64,000 nucleotides of DNA, taken from the NCBI GenBank assembly GCA_034687125.1, contig JAQGBZ010000336.1, positions 1-64,000 of the forward strand, in the 5' to 3' direction. Position 1 is the first letter of the stretch. The number at the start of each line of letters is the position of its first letter. Made by a program: the position numbers and the translations under genes. The notes below the pieces were generated by a model. The model did not search any database and had not been told where the DNA came from. It was given only the letters and a program-made list of their open reading frames with translations. This DNA is from Neelides folsomi. Lineage: Eukaryota; Arthropoda; Collembola; Neelipleona; Neelidae. Positions 12,600 to 25,485 of this stretch are shown here, in pieces.

Positions 12600-15500
12600 G
12601 GGACCGAAAGGCTCCTTAAATATTCTCTTCACAAAGATAAATGTATCGCTCACATGAGCTCCACGTCCCTCCTGCCATTATCCTCTCCAATCATGTTCAT
12701 TATGCACTTTAGCTCAAGAGTCCCTCAGCAGACACACTTCATTTCCCATTAATTCCTCTCGCGGAACGAGATTAAACTCTCCACCGCGCTCCCTCAAAAT
12801 TATTCATTTCAAATATCCGCCCTTCGAGAGGGTTCCTTTGCCAGAGGAATGTGGGACTTCCGCCTATTCCGCTCTCATTCTCCTGACAGCTCCAAGCCCG
12901 AGATTATCCCCCAATCGTCCTCATTCAAATATAATACGAGCGAGAAAACGTGGCCGTAATCCCAACCTCCGCCGCCCACGCTTATCTCTCTCCGGATTCT
13001 TTCAACTCGCAGATGAGCGAAGACCCAGTTTGGAAAATGTACAACGTGGATTCCTCCGAGCCTGAGGGACCATTAACTTCCGATTTCCCCCTTCAACCAA
13101 GCACATGGGGAAATGTAGATGATTCTTTTGTCATTCAACCTCTCCTTACTACTTATATCGCCCCACTTATCGACTCCTTCAATTGGATAATAATTGATTA
13201 AATCCAATCTGACTCTCAAACCCATCAATTTTATCCAACTCCCGGAAGGCGGCAATCCCAATTCTTTAATGGCTTTTGACTTTCAATTTTTTACCTAGCG
13301 GCTCTCAATGAGCTTTCCACTCTCTCAGATCAATCCCATCTCATTTCACATTCCGAGGGAATGGGAACTTTCTCTCTCTCAAATGTCTCAAATGATGATT
13401 TTACAACTACTAGTCCTTCCTCTACACTCCCTTGTATGAATGTAAGTAATCTTGTAACACATGCCCATCGTGTAGACTTCCACTGGAGACTCAGAAATGA
13501 GATTTTCTCTGTTCCACTTTCACTTTTATGTAACTCTAATTTATTATTAATTTGATAACGATAACGAAGAAATTCATGAAAATTTAAATTAACTATGTAG
13601 CCTTTTCTCTTTGCTTGGCCCGAATGCTTTTGCTTTTATGCTTATGGTTTGAATTCCTTATATTATTTATACATACCTATATTATAACATATGAGGCATG
13701 TGTAAATATCAGTGTGCAATAGCGTAGCTACGTTAAAATTACATTTATTTCTTGGATAGAATGTAAACTGATTACATTATTCCATGACCGGCTTGCAGAT
13801 TTAACTTAACAAGAACAAAATTGAAGAACACTTTTCCAACAAGGGATGATAAAACGAATTGCTTAATTGTCGTTTTTAAACAAAGAAATTGAGCGGGCAA
13901 TTGAATTTGAGAGATAACATAATCATAATGTTATCTTACATAAAGTTATAATTTGTAATTATCATTTTTAAATGGTTCCAATGATGTTTATTTAATTCGT
14001 ATATAAATACATAACATGGCATGGACTAAAAATTGAAATGCTAAACATAATAATCAACGTACGTAATTTAGGTCGTTTTTTAGATTTCCATCTCTTATTA
14101 GAGTAGGTACATATTTATTTATTATTAAACTTTTTCCACAATTAACTATTTTAACCTATAATTGATCGTAAATAAGGTTTTTGTATAAACTTTAACTATT
14201 AAGAAAAGTTGACCATTTGTGGTTTCAATTGAGCTCAAGTTTCTTGAAAGTAATCAATGTATTTAGGTATGTAAAGTTTATAATTAACCTAACCCAGTTT
14301 ACCTATTTTACGCAGTATTTGTAATTCTAATGCAATAAATACTCATTTTCTCACATAAAATATGTGTGGTGAATGTATATACCTATACATATTTTATGAA
14401 TCAGCAACAATATGCTTTCTAAACTTTTGTAATTTTACTTAAAGTTAGAGCTCAAGACCTCTAATATTCAAATCTCACAACTTGTGGCTTATAATAATAA
14501 CGATGCGTAAGTCTATTGTTTTTAATGTCCTTTTAAAATTACAATTCTCTATGCAAATCGAGTATTAAAATGCGTCTTTATGATGTAGAAAGTGGTAAGT
14601 GAAATTCATCCCTTTGGTGAACTATGGGGCGAAGCAGAGCTTTCTCCGAGCGAAGAATTTTCAGGCAAACCGAACTTACCCTCTACCAGCTTCGAAGACC
14701 AAAACTTCCGGTTTCGCATCTGCAATATATGATTCAAGATGGAACTCAATTCTCCATTTGTCTTTTAGCGTTAAAATAAATACAAGATACAGAGATATAG
14801 TTTGAAGCTGATTTTATCTCAAATTGCTTTAATTAAATCCTTTATGGCTTATAAAATTCGCGTAAAATAAAGAAATAACTATGCAGTCAAAAGTATTCAA
14901 ATCATTAAACAGTGACATTGAATTAATTCAATTAACTTTGTCCATTAATTAACTCGATGATTTATGTTGAATAAAACACATTTCATAGAATCATTACTCA
15001 AATTTCTTAGTTGACACGCCTAAATTGTGGTGAAAATGCCATGAACACTTTTCGCGCAACATGTATCTACATATTTGTATGTTAATATAAAATATCGATG
15101 AAAATAAATAGCAACATATTGTAGTAGTAAAATAAGTGTAAGAAATGAGAAAGTATGGGGAAGTATGGGGATGTTTGTAAAATACTAATACGCTTGTTGA
15201 GAAGAGTCTTCAATCCTTCTCAATTCACCTAATACATAACGGCTTTGCTTAGTTAGGTTAGCTTTTAAATATTCATGATCATTTTAGTATCTTTTAATTA
15301 CCTAATATTGGTGGCACTACAACTTGAAACGGATATGGGATTTAGCAGTCTACAAGAGTGTGATTCGCAAAATAATTTTATTTTGATCGTTTCTAGAGAA
15401 TTTTAAAAATGAATCTCAATTTAATTTACTGTAAAGAAGTTATAATTGGTCTTAACACAAATATTGGGGTAAAGTGAGCAAAACATCATGAAAGCTAAAT

Positions 15501-15640
15501 ACATATTGCGATAATGCTTTGTTCGTTGTAAAACTTACATTTTCATAATTGCAGTCTTTCTCAATTATTAATTTTCACTTTAACTTTTGGTTATTTAGGT
15601 ATTATATTCCCATTTTACATTTACTTTTAAATATTAAATA
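12600..15640. other. Intergenic stretch, GC-richer to ~13.5 kb then AT-rich
   Basis: Part of this may be the promoter or first intron of the Drep-like gene. Plus-strand ORFs at 12838-13201 have no family features or splice context I can support. The remainder is AT-rich with nothing recognised. Confidence 0.45.
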
Positions 15641-15646
15641 CATAAA

Positions 15647-16218
15647 TACCGGGTGGTTCAGAGTTAACTGATTGTGAGTTTTTGATTATACATAACTTTA
15701 ATTTTTTAACAGAATATCCTCAAAGATTACCATTACTTATATGCAACATACAATGCAACATACAACTATGGTAGAATAATGATCTTAATTTGTGATTTAA
15801 GCCACATTTGCTTCAAAACAGCGCAGCGTGGCAGCGATCTTCGACAGCCTCGAAACTTCATTTATAGTTACATTTAGCAACGGGTATTTCCCTCAACGCT
15901 TGGACAATATAAGCCTATCGGTTTTTTTCATTTGGGGTCATGTAAAGAATAACCAGGTATATGACAAAAACCCATCCACCCTTGTAGATCTCATAGCTAG
16001 AATCGCCCAAGAGTTAAGCAAAATACCCATAACTTTATGTAAAAGAGCTTGAGAAGATTCCGGAGTTCGTTTGCAATGGTGTATTTTTTAAGCAAATGAG
16101 GCTCAAATCACAAATTAAGATTATTACTAATATGGTATTTTAGTTGTATAGATGCATTAAGCATATAATGATAATCTTTGAGAAAATCCTGTTAATTATT
16201 TTCCGAATCACACCCTTA
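15647..16218 (+). mobile_element. Decayed mariner-like element with long inverted arms
   Basis: Left arm about 15647-15818 and right arm about 16092-16218 are imperfect inverted repeats. Shared blocks include TTAACAGAATATCCTC-like and CTTAATTTGTGATTT sequences. The outer left end is TACCGGGTGGTTC. The core has a 74-codon frame at 15828-16052 matching the C-terminal part of mariner-type transposases. Its FFIWGHVKNNQVY corresponds to the usual FFLWGYLKSKVY, followed by NPSTLVDLIARI and an Ala-Gln-Glu-Leu-rich helix. A stop after KRA interrupts it. The N-terminal and catalytic parts are absent. Confidence 0.75.
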
Positions 16219-16219
16219 C

Positions 16220-18975
16220 AGCTTGCTAAATCTCATGTTTTCTCATTGTAAAGTTTGACAATCTCACTGTAACTCTACCATGATTTGTGAAATGGTAGAA
16301 TAACATCCCTCACTCCTTTGGGTGGGAGGAATTTTGGTCTCATATTCATAAAATTACAATTAATAATTATCTCATAACCAAGATTAACCCTCGTCCCGCC
16401 TAAACTCCCGCCAACTAATGGCCATGAGCAAGAAATCGAGGACATTAAAGTTTTTTTTAAATAGGAATGGTGCTTAATAATTATTTATATGCCAGAAAGC
16501 AATAGTAAAGCAAGTTGATGAATTGTATTGCATATTTACTATTTTTATACATACATGGGTATACAATGGCTTTATTTTGCAGTATAAAAGCCAAACGACA
16601 TTTTTGAATCAATTCAATACTTAAAATGAATAATTGTAAATATTTAAGTAGAAGTCTTATGGATATACAATATGTAATCTCTAACATAAAATAGTAAAAG
16701 TTGTACAAGTAATTGAGAAACAAATGAATTATTACAGTATCAATTGGCGTGCACTATTTATTAATAGTTAGATAACAAAAATACACAATGTTCGTGAGTA
16801 CCTTTATTGTATTTACTTATTTACATGAGTAAATAGAATTTATTGTACATTGTGTGTATGATCCAGAAAATTAGTGCCTTCAAAATTCACCCAATATTGA
16901 TATTAGTTATTAATTAACATTTGAACTTGAGATAATTTATCTAATTTTATTTTATGTCTTAGTGTAAATGATGGTAATTTGCTTTTGAAAACATAGCAGG
17001 ATTTAATTGAAGATTTAATTAATTTGTATATTTATCTTCAAACATTTGTAATCAAGAACATTCAATGTCAATGAATTAACAAAACTTTGAACATAAGCAA
17101 AACTTAATAATAAATAAATATATATAATTATTTCTGACAATTTATAATTGAATTGCGAATAACCCATATTTTGCCTTAATATAATATAGAGTGCTTTATT
17201 AAATAGACCCATACATACTTACAACATGCTTATCATTATAAACAATTTATTAGTGTAAATTGTAATATCATCCCATTAATTAAGCAATTTTTTATAATCT
17301 TAAGATGCATTCTATCCATATACCATTATTGGTTATATTGCTACTTTTATTGTTAGAATAATGCTGAAGTTTGTATTCGAGAAAGCAAACCTTCTCTTTT
17401 TGGCTTTTTAAAGATTGTACGTACATACGTAAATAATTAACATTGATTGTGTGTGAAAACTTGAAAATCATTTTCAATTAAAAAAAATACTAAGAATTTC
17501 ATCAAACTAAACATATCATATAATGGTTCTTTACAATAGGAAACCACTATAAGGAAACGTGATTCATTAAACAAATGTAATCGCCTTAACCTTATTGAGA
17601 TGAAACAATTCAATTTAATAATACATACCTAGTATAATATAGTAGTAATGATTAAATTCTCATCAATCCTCATGCGCTTATTAATAGTGTAATTGCAAAA
17701 TAATTGAGTACAGATAATTAAAAATTCCCAATTCATTAGAAATAAATTGTCGAAGTTGGCCAAAATTGAGTAAAAATTAGAAACATTTCGTTTACTAATC
17801 AAGCAGATACAGATATTTTAAACAAATCACATGTTTAATAACGGTATTATTATAAATTATAAACAATTTTTATTAGTTATAATATTTCATAATAATAGAG
17901 TTTTTAAATCTTGTTTAATTTGGATTCAAAAATTTTAATTGGCGTAATTTAATCATTAGTTAGTACTTATTGGTATTTGTTCGTTTGGAATGGTTGAAAT
18001 AATTTGATTTGATTTTACAGTGTTGGTAAATTGAACTAGAGAAATACATTTAAAAATCATGTAGTTGTATTGTATGTATTCAAGTCCTTACGTCGAACGA
18101 CGCTTCAATCGTCAAAATATAAATTATATATTTAAAGAAGAAGCTCAACGATCAGCGACCAGCGTCATCGTCAACCATCATCAAAAGACAATGAGCCAAT
18201 TTCATAACCGTATACAAAATAGGACCAAAAATTATCATAATTCTTTCTTTTTCATCGAATAATTTTGCGCTCGATATCCGTAATTCTTAATTAGTGTAAT
18301 ATCTTATATGCACTCACAATTTTTTCTATTACAGCTTTAGAGTTTTAACCATTATTTTAAATATTTTTATTTATAAGAACTATATAATTGTACGTATTTA
18401 AGATACGATTATTTGGTGTAGTTTCTAATTAAATGCCTTAAGTAGACATGTGTATGTAAATTAAATAGGTACGCTCAGCTATCACTCATTTTAATTTAAC
18501 AATTATTTGTTTATCATGAATAATATTAAAATTTTCTCATTCTTGGTTTGTCATACAAATTACTTAGTCGAGATGCTTTATAAACATTCAAGTTATTAGT
18601 TTTGAATTTGAAGTTGTTAGACTTAACATTGATAGTCTTTGTATTATTTATGTAAGATCTCACATTAAATACAATGTAACAATTTGAATGAATATGAGTG
18701 AAACATACAAGAATTAGAACGAAATGAATTATTACACATAATTGTAGATATTATTATCTAAATACATAGTTAATATTAAATGCATTCATAATGTAATATG
18801 CTTGTAAATGAATGGCTTTATCGTAATATTCACACTGCGTTTTGCATAATTGGATGCTTGAATTACCTTAAATCTGCAATTATGCATTAGCTACATTGTT
18901 TACTTTTGTTTATAACAGAGTTCTAACAAGGAAAGCTTTTTATGTATTTGTGAAGTGAATGACTGCCATTGGTGT
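16220..18975. other. AT-rich intergenic stretch
   Basis: No gene, RNA or repeat recognised. The short ORFs here have no family features. Confidence 0.55.
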
Positions 18976-18979
18976 GCGT

Positions 18980-21900
18980 TTAGTTCTTGGCCGTAAGGAT
19001 CGACACGAATTCGACGTAATTGACCATTCCGTCGCCATCCAAATCAGCTTCGCGAATCATGTCATCGACTTCCTCGTCTGACAGCTTTTCACCCAAACTT
19101 GTCATCACATGACGAAGCTCGCTGGATGAAATCAGCCCATCGCCGTTCTTGTCAAAGACTCTACAAAAGGGAAATAAATCTAATAATCAATTATGCATTT
19201 CAAAATCGTGAATATTTTAAAGTGTGTCTAAGATAATTAATTTAAAGAATGAATTTTTTGTCAAATAAAATTTATTTATTACTTGAACGCTTCTTTGAGT
19301 TCTACTTCATTATCAGCATCTTTCATCTTCTTTGACATCATTTGAAGGAACTCATTGAATTCAATCGTCCCATTTCCATCTTGATCAACTTCGTTCACCA
19401 TATCCTGAAGTTCGATCTCTAAAATTTTAATAGATCATTGTAATAAAGTGAATATAATTTTAAATTAAATATTGTCATTTGAACAGATACAATTTTAAAA
19501 TAACTATTTCTACTACTTATATTGTTAGTAATTCTATTGTAGGTGTTCTGATGGATTCCTATTGAATTCAATTATGATGAAGAAGCAATGAGGATTAACA
19601 ATAAGTTTAATAATAGAATACTATAAATCTAAATCCAATAACTATCGTACCGATTGGTACATGTGTAATATAGTTAGGATACGAATATAATTTTCAAAGA
19701 TATATCTTGTACCAATCCAGAGAGATGAGAGAGCTAAATTGTATAGAGAAAGGAAAGGAGAATGGACGGAGAATTTCTAAGCTTTTGAACCTGTCGGAAT
19801 GACAGATGTGGTAAAATTTCAGGTGAGACGTGATTCAACTACGAATAATAGAGGAGAGTAATAAAACTATTGGTTTCGTTCTTCGTTCACTCATCTCATT
19901 CCATCTTCATCTCCAACTTTTTATCTCTCGGATGCTGACGTGAGAACTCCCCTTGGACAACTATCTATCTATAAACTTAATAGGATTTGAGAGAAAATTG
20001 GTAGAAATTCCAAAGCTTACTTTCCGGCTTTCGCTGTCCTGATCCTCATCAACATCATACTACTATCTTTTGAAACTGAGAACCGTCATGGGAATTTTTA
20101 TGACCTTCTTCCATCTTTTACTTACTTCATCTTCAAAAACCAACTGCGTATGAACTCACAAAGAAAGACCAGATGAGACTTGAAAGAATATATGCTTTCT
20201 CTTCATGACCACTTTAACTACAAAAGGTGCATTTCAACTAAATGGCTGACATAATACAAAATATGATACTTCTTCAATTTATCATCTTTTTCATTTTATT
20301 GTCAACAGGAATATGAAACGTAAATGTTGCCTTAATATAAAAATTTAATCAGACAGGTAAATGGCCATTTTGTGACATCAAGCAAGTACATGGGCCATTT
20401 GTAAGATTATTCATGCTCATAAAAGTTCAATATTTAATTCTTGTTTAAATCTTTATACACAATTAGTCTTTACCTGTAGGACGCTGTCCAAGCGACCGCA
20501 TGACAACACCCAATTCAGCAACAGTGATCATGCCGTCTTCATCTTTATCAAAGAGCATGAATGCCTCCTTGAACTCTGAAATTTTTTCACATTATTGGGA
20601 AATTAGTTGTTTATTTAATACTACTGCATTGTATTAAATATTTAATTAATTTTATTTAATGTTTTTATATCCATAAAATAGATATTGCATGACTAATGGG
20701 AGTAGGGCCGATCCACGCGGAATGTAAAATCAAGATAGTGAGAAACCCATGAGGCCCTCTCAATATACCCCAAAGTCCGTAACACAGGATTTTGTTTTTA
20801 GCCATACGCTAAATACGTTCAAGGATTCAAGTGGTATATCATATATTCTCTATATACATAGTTGTACATAATGCATACTTGAAAGTGACTTCAATCCTTG
20901 AACGTATTTAGCGTATGGTTAAAAACAAAAATCCTGTGTTACAAGTATAAGAATTTGGGGCATATTGAGAGAGCCTCAAGGGGTTTTCACTATCCCGATT
21001 TTACCTTCCGCGTGGATTGGCCCAGTAACATAAATGTCAAATTAAATAAAGAAGTAAAGTTTAACATGATTTGTATATAAAAAACCAATTTGTTATTCCT
21101 CCCAATCCCAAACGATTTTTCTTCTCACTTTGGCTTTTTTCTAATCTTGGCTTGACACAGTTTCTCATTCACTTCTAACTTCGTTTTATCTATCTCTGTT
21201 TTCACTTATCCTTGTCGCTTTACATACTCACATAACTGCCACACTGTCAAGATTCGTCAATTTATTTTCAGTAAAATTGTCAACGAGAAATGGTAAAAAC
21301 TATTTCGTGGTTCATTCACCTACACAAGTTAATATCCTCACTCCCGACTCGCCTGTCATTTTAACTAAATGCGGCATTCAATCTTTTCAAAATTGAATTT
21401 TCCTTCTAAAATAAACTTATATTTTTATGAAACGTTTACTTCTTTGCTCCCATAATCCAATGAACGAATAAATATTATGATTGAAATGTAGTAAAAAGTG
21501 CAAAATATTTACGTAAAACAACATAAAGTGAAAGTGATCTATTACCGTCATTATATTAACAAGAAAATGATAAATGTCACAGGAGAAGGAGTTTCTTATT
21601 AATATTAAACTTCCTGAGTCAATAATATAACCAGGTGATTGCTATCTTTTACATAAAGAAAGTAAACATTCCTTCTTACTAATAAATATAATTCCTACAG
21701 CGTGTGCATGTTGAAAATGATAAGATTTAGCAAAGCTCAATATTTATGTTTGTTATAAAATCACAACAATTTTAGCCCAAAAGACTTCCTTTTAATGGTT
21801 TTAAGATAGAAGTGCATTGTAAGTATACGGTATCCATGCACTATATCATACAAAAGGATAATTATATAATGAAACCAACTACCAAAAATGTGATTTGTCT

Positions 21901-22649
21901 TTTTTAGTATAGAAAAGTGAAATATGAAAACAACATGGCATTTGATAATTTGTCAAACAATTCTACCAAATGATCCAAGTTTTCGGATTATCAAAAGGCA
22001 TGCTATAAAAAAGTGTAGCTTATAAAAACGACGATTAAATAATAGGCTCTGAGAAAGCTCAAATTTCTTTTTAGTTATAGGATCCTGCACAAAACACAAA
22101 TTGTCTACACGTGGCGTTCATTATCTTCTGGGGCATATAAATGGAAATAAAAACGTGACTGTTCTGAAGTAAACTTTTCTTACCTCCAACTTGTTCTTCA
22201 GTTAATCCATACTCCGTCTATTCAAATATCCCCAATTAATTTGGTTATTAATTAACTTTTTCAATAAATATACATATTACCTACATATATAGTTTATATT
22301 TATAATACCAATATACCGAATTTGTGCTTCGAATTAATTTTGTCAATTTTATTCTTTTGAATTTGTTTATGCATTTACTAATTACTATCTTATTTACTAA
22401 TAACTTTACAATATAACACTTTTGGGGTAAACTCAACTAATATTAGAAATTATAAACTTGTGATTATTAAACAATTGGACCGAAATAATATTATTGCTTT
22501 GTATAAATGAATTATCTTATTTCTCAACTTACGCAGTGTTGCTTCATTTCATAAGGTTGAGTAATGCGCTTAAGTCGATAATATTCATCGTCGTATTTTT
22601 GCTCAATATCACTTAATTGTCTATTCGGTCTACCGACTCCACTTGTCAT
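18980..22649 (-). CDS. Calmodulin-like protein with N-terminal extension
   Basis: Calcium-sensor protein of 189 residues. Exons in reading order: 22649-22533, 22217-22184, 20575-20474, 19418-19283, 19160-18980, all GT-AG and in phase. Four EF-hand loops at residues 60-71, 96-107, 133-144 and 169-180 keep the expected Asp/Asn/Glu ligands ([48 protein letters not shown]), so all four should bind calcium. The body aligns with calmodulin from TEEQ to the end without gaps. Differences from calmodulin: a 39-residue, charged first-exon extension (begins [19 protein letters not shown]), and a tail FVSILTAKN in place of FVQMMTAK, which loses both C-terminal target-binding methionines. Probably a divergent paralogue with its own targets, rather than calmodulin itself. 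Confidence 0.92.
20705..21023. mobile_element. Foldback/MITE element in intron 2 of the calmodulin-like gene
   Basis: A 319 bp near-palindrome. The left arm (20705 to about 20836) and right arm (about 20891-21023) are inverted copies of about 130 bp with a short AT-rich loop. Ends are GGGCC...GGCCC and both sides are flanked by AGTA (20701-20704, 21024-21027), a possible 4 bp target duplication. It encodes nothing recognisable; the 60-codon ORF inside is a by-product. Folded in the pre-mRNA it would make a long hairpin. Confidence 0.8.
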
Positions 22650-22964
22650 TTCAAATTACTATTTAACCTACGCAGAACACGAAAATTAATTAAAATCTAC
22701 AAATAATTAAATTATGCTAAATAAAATTATAGCGATTTATTTATAATTGAAAATGTTGAAATAAAGTTAAAGATAATTACACAAAATCGTTCTTATCACT
22801 TATTGACTATCATTATAATCACTTCCTACATAATTATATTATTACAGACATTATAACGATACGAAATTATTTTAATAATTTTATATATTAGAGCCTTGAA
22901 TGTTGTGAAGATTTCGTATGTATTTATATTTTAGATTTAAGAGGAACGGAAGCATTAAAGACAA

Positions 22965-23108
22965 ATGTTCCAAAAGGCTCCTTTACTATTAGCTCATGAA
23001 GAAAGAATAAAGATAGATCAAATAATTGGACCAGAAGAAAAGGGCATCTTTCCAGAAAGAGCTAGAAACCCAATTGAACGAGAATTAATACAAATGTATT
23101 TTTTATAG
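22965..23108 (+). CDS. Small ORF divergent from the calmodulin-like gene
   Basis: A 47-codon frame from ATG to TAG starts 316 bases upstream of the calmodulin-like start codon, on the opposite strand. The composition is protein-like for such AT-rich DNA: charged and amphipathic, including GPEEKGIFPERARNPIEREL. A splice-acceptor-like TATTTTAG lies just upstream at about 22933, so it could also be an exon. I do not recognise it and it may be chance. Confidence 0.28.
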   Translation: MFQKAPLLLAHEERIKIDQIIGPEEKGIFPERARNPIERELIQMYFL

Positions 23109-23109
23109 G

Positions 23110-25070
23110 AAATGTATCCTACAGATGTATTTTAGTATTTTCCTACTTATTCTTAAACTTATCTATGCTGAGAAACGGATCGGGAAAGCTATTAGAAAAT
23201 CCTAATATTGTATGTATGCTATAGAGTAATTTTCATTTCAAAAAATTAGTTCATTCCTACTTCAAATTAATTCCTCCATTAAATTAAATTAATCGATTCA
23301 ATTAAAAAAATTAAACTGGAGATGAGTTTTTTGTAAAATGAGCCACACCTTTTTAATAGTTATCCTAATACATTTAAATGTGTAAGATTATAATTTGTAT
23401 GTCTTATTTTCGTGGATGATTTACGTTGTTGAAAGAAACTGGGGTGTCTGTAAGTAAAGTTATCGTGTACTGAATGACTGAATTGTAAGTCCTTAGGTGC
23501 ATTTCATGTCATTAAACATTGGTTCACATGATCTAAAAATGCCGTCAAAGCTGAAAACGAAGTGAATATACCAATGTCTACTATCTTCCTACTTACTACC
23601 AAACTACCAACATAGTTAGTTTTAGAATCAACAAAATTGAACTCGTTCAGACTATGAGTGAGTCAAAAAAATACTTGGCACATGAATACTCACTGCGTAG
23701 ACTTGGGGTTAGATAAAGGTTCATTGTCTTTTTTGTATTTTTACACCTTATTTACAATGATTCTAAAAGATTTAGGTAAATCAATTTCATTAAATCGAGC
23801 TTTGTGTAAAATACCTATACAATACATTTTACATTAAAATTGTCTAATACAATTAATTTTTAAATTCTACTTGGATGTGTGAAATTGTAACTGAATTAAA
23901 AACGTACATTTGACCTTGAAACTTCTGCTTACTTTGTTATTATAATTAATTTACACTTTTCTATTGGAATTCTAAATTTCCTTATTTGGAAAATGTATAA
24001 ATGCAAATGATATTATAATTCAAAAACTTTGTACAGTCGTAGTTTATAGGTTCAATATTGAAATGAAAAAAGGATTGGTTACTTCATTCCGACGGTGAGC
24101 CCAAGTATTTGGGAATCGTAACAAAGAGTTTGAATTCAAAATAATTCAAAGTTTCTTGTCCTTTTTCTCAAACTTTTGACTGGGTTGAAAGAGAGCGAGA
24201 GAGATATGGTACGTGATAGAGAATTATGGAGAGTTAGGGAACTCGGCATACGGCCAAAAGCAGACAACTTTTCCAGTTTCGACAAATTACAGCTTTATTC
24301 CTCTTTTCATGCATGTTTACGAGGATAAGGAGGAGGATGAAAGAAATCACTTTATTTTATACACAATACCGCCCGATCTCTAAGGAAAAGTCTCAATGGA
24401 GCTATTAACCACCCATAATGACCTCTCAATAACGCTGGTCGGACCATGGCTTCCTATTTCATGTTGAGAGACACGCACTCATTTCATTTCCTTCACAAAT
24501 TCAGTGATCAAACTGAGGGAAACGTCTTTATAAATGATTATTGAATTGAAGATGTAAAGTTTTGAAACGGAGCCAGGGATCTTATTGACTCCATGAAATA
24601 AATACGAATGGGGAAAAGAAAGGTCTTTTGGCTTTGAAATCAAATAAGTGTAAGTTTCGCCATAGAGGTCTTTCTCCATATAGTAGAAAGCTGATCTTTG
24701 GGAGTTGGGAGAAGAATATGAATTTGAAGACCTCGTAGGAAAAGACTCTTGGCTCACTTTTGATCTCGGAGAGAAACGGAGCATTAATTTGGTCATTCAG
24801 TGTGGTTGAGCAATAAAAATAGGCGAGTTTTCTTTAACCATAAAACCTCAAAGACTCTTTTGACCTCGAAATAAAAGACTAATAAAGTTATAGTTTCAAG
24901 TAAAAGAAGATATTCATTTTATTGAACATAATTCCAGAATAATGTCATTTAAAATACTACAGATAGCTTCATTTAAACATACTTGTTTGAATAATATCTA
25001 TTTGATGAATTTTGATGTGTGTTATATAATATAGCAAAGGAATATTTGTTATATCACTAACATTAAGTAC
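23110..25070. other. Intergenic or intronic stretch without recognised gene
   Basis: AT-rich except for a GC-richer block at about 24060-24870. The minus-strand ORF at 24479-24796 lies in that block and shows no domain or splice context. Confidence 0.45.
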
Positions 25071-25074
25071 AATA

Positions 25075-25485
25075 TTAGAGATATCGTAGATAAAATGTGC
25101 ATGGTATTATATAACAATATAACAAATACTGTAATTGTATTATAAACCCAGTTATACCATACTTTTTTATGTTTTCCTTTTTATAGTTTAACAAGTAAAA
25201 AATATTTGAATAAAAAGTAGAGTTGTAAGAATGAAAAATGAAACTTGCCAAATCAATGGTGACGATGAGATCGTATTGTTGATGTCGTTGGCCCTTTTTA
25301 AGTTTTTTTCCGTTCTTTGGTGGAATCTTCGGCGGAGCCTTAACTTGGCCTTTCTGAGCCGAAGGAGCCTTCTTGTCCGTTTTTTGTCCGTTTTTACCCT
25401 GACCATGGTTATTTTTGGTACCAAGTGTCGGAGTTTTAGGTCCAGCACCCAATTTTTGTCCTCCTTCATTCGGCTTCCCACGAGC
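25075..25485 (-). CDS. Unrecognised gene: Lys/Gln/Gly/Pro-rich terminal exon
   Basis: The minus strand has a good acceptor (TTGTATAG) just before 25485, then an open frame to a stop at 25077-25075. The first ~65 residues are low-complexity and basic (KNGQKTDKKAPSAQKG, then VKAPPKIPPKNGKKLKKGQ), typical of a disordered tail. After about 25270 the residues become AT-driven and hydrophobic, so the true exon may end earlier. This frame was chosen over the overlapping Arg/Leu-rich frame because only it is phase-compatible (phase 0) with the donor of the exon at 36938-37067. Function unknown. Confidence 0.4.
   Translation of the reverse strand, partial: ARGKPNEGGQKLGAGPKTPTLGTKNNHGQGKNGQKTDKKAPSAQKGQVKAPPKIPPKNGKKLKKGQRHQQYDLIVTIDLASFIFHSYNSTFYSNIFYLLNYKKENIKKYGITGFIIQLQYLLYCYIIPCTFYLRYL

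Noticed and set aside
12838-13201. Overlapping plus-strand ORFs, including one with MSEDPVWKMYNVDSSEPEG
   Set aside because: Two competing frames, no family match and no clear exon borders.
24479-24796. 105-codon minus-strand ORF
   Set aside because: Same situation as the other island ORFs, with no supporting signal.
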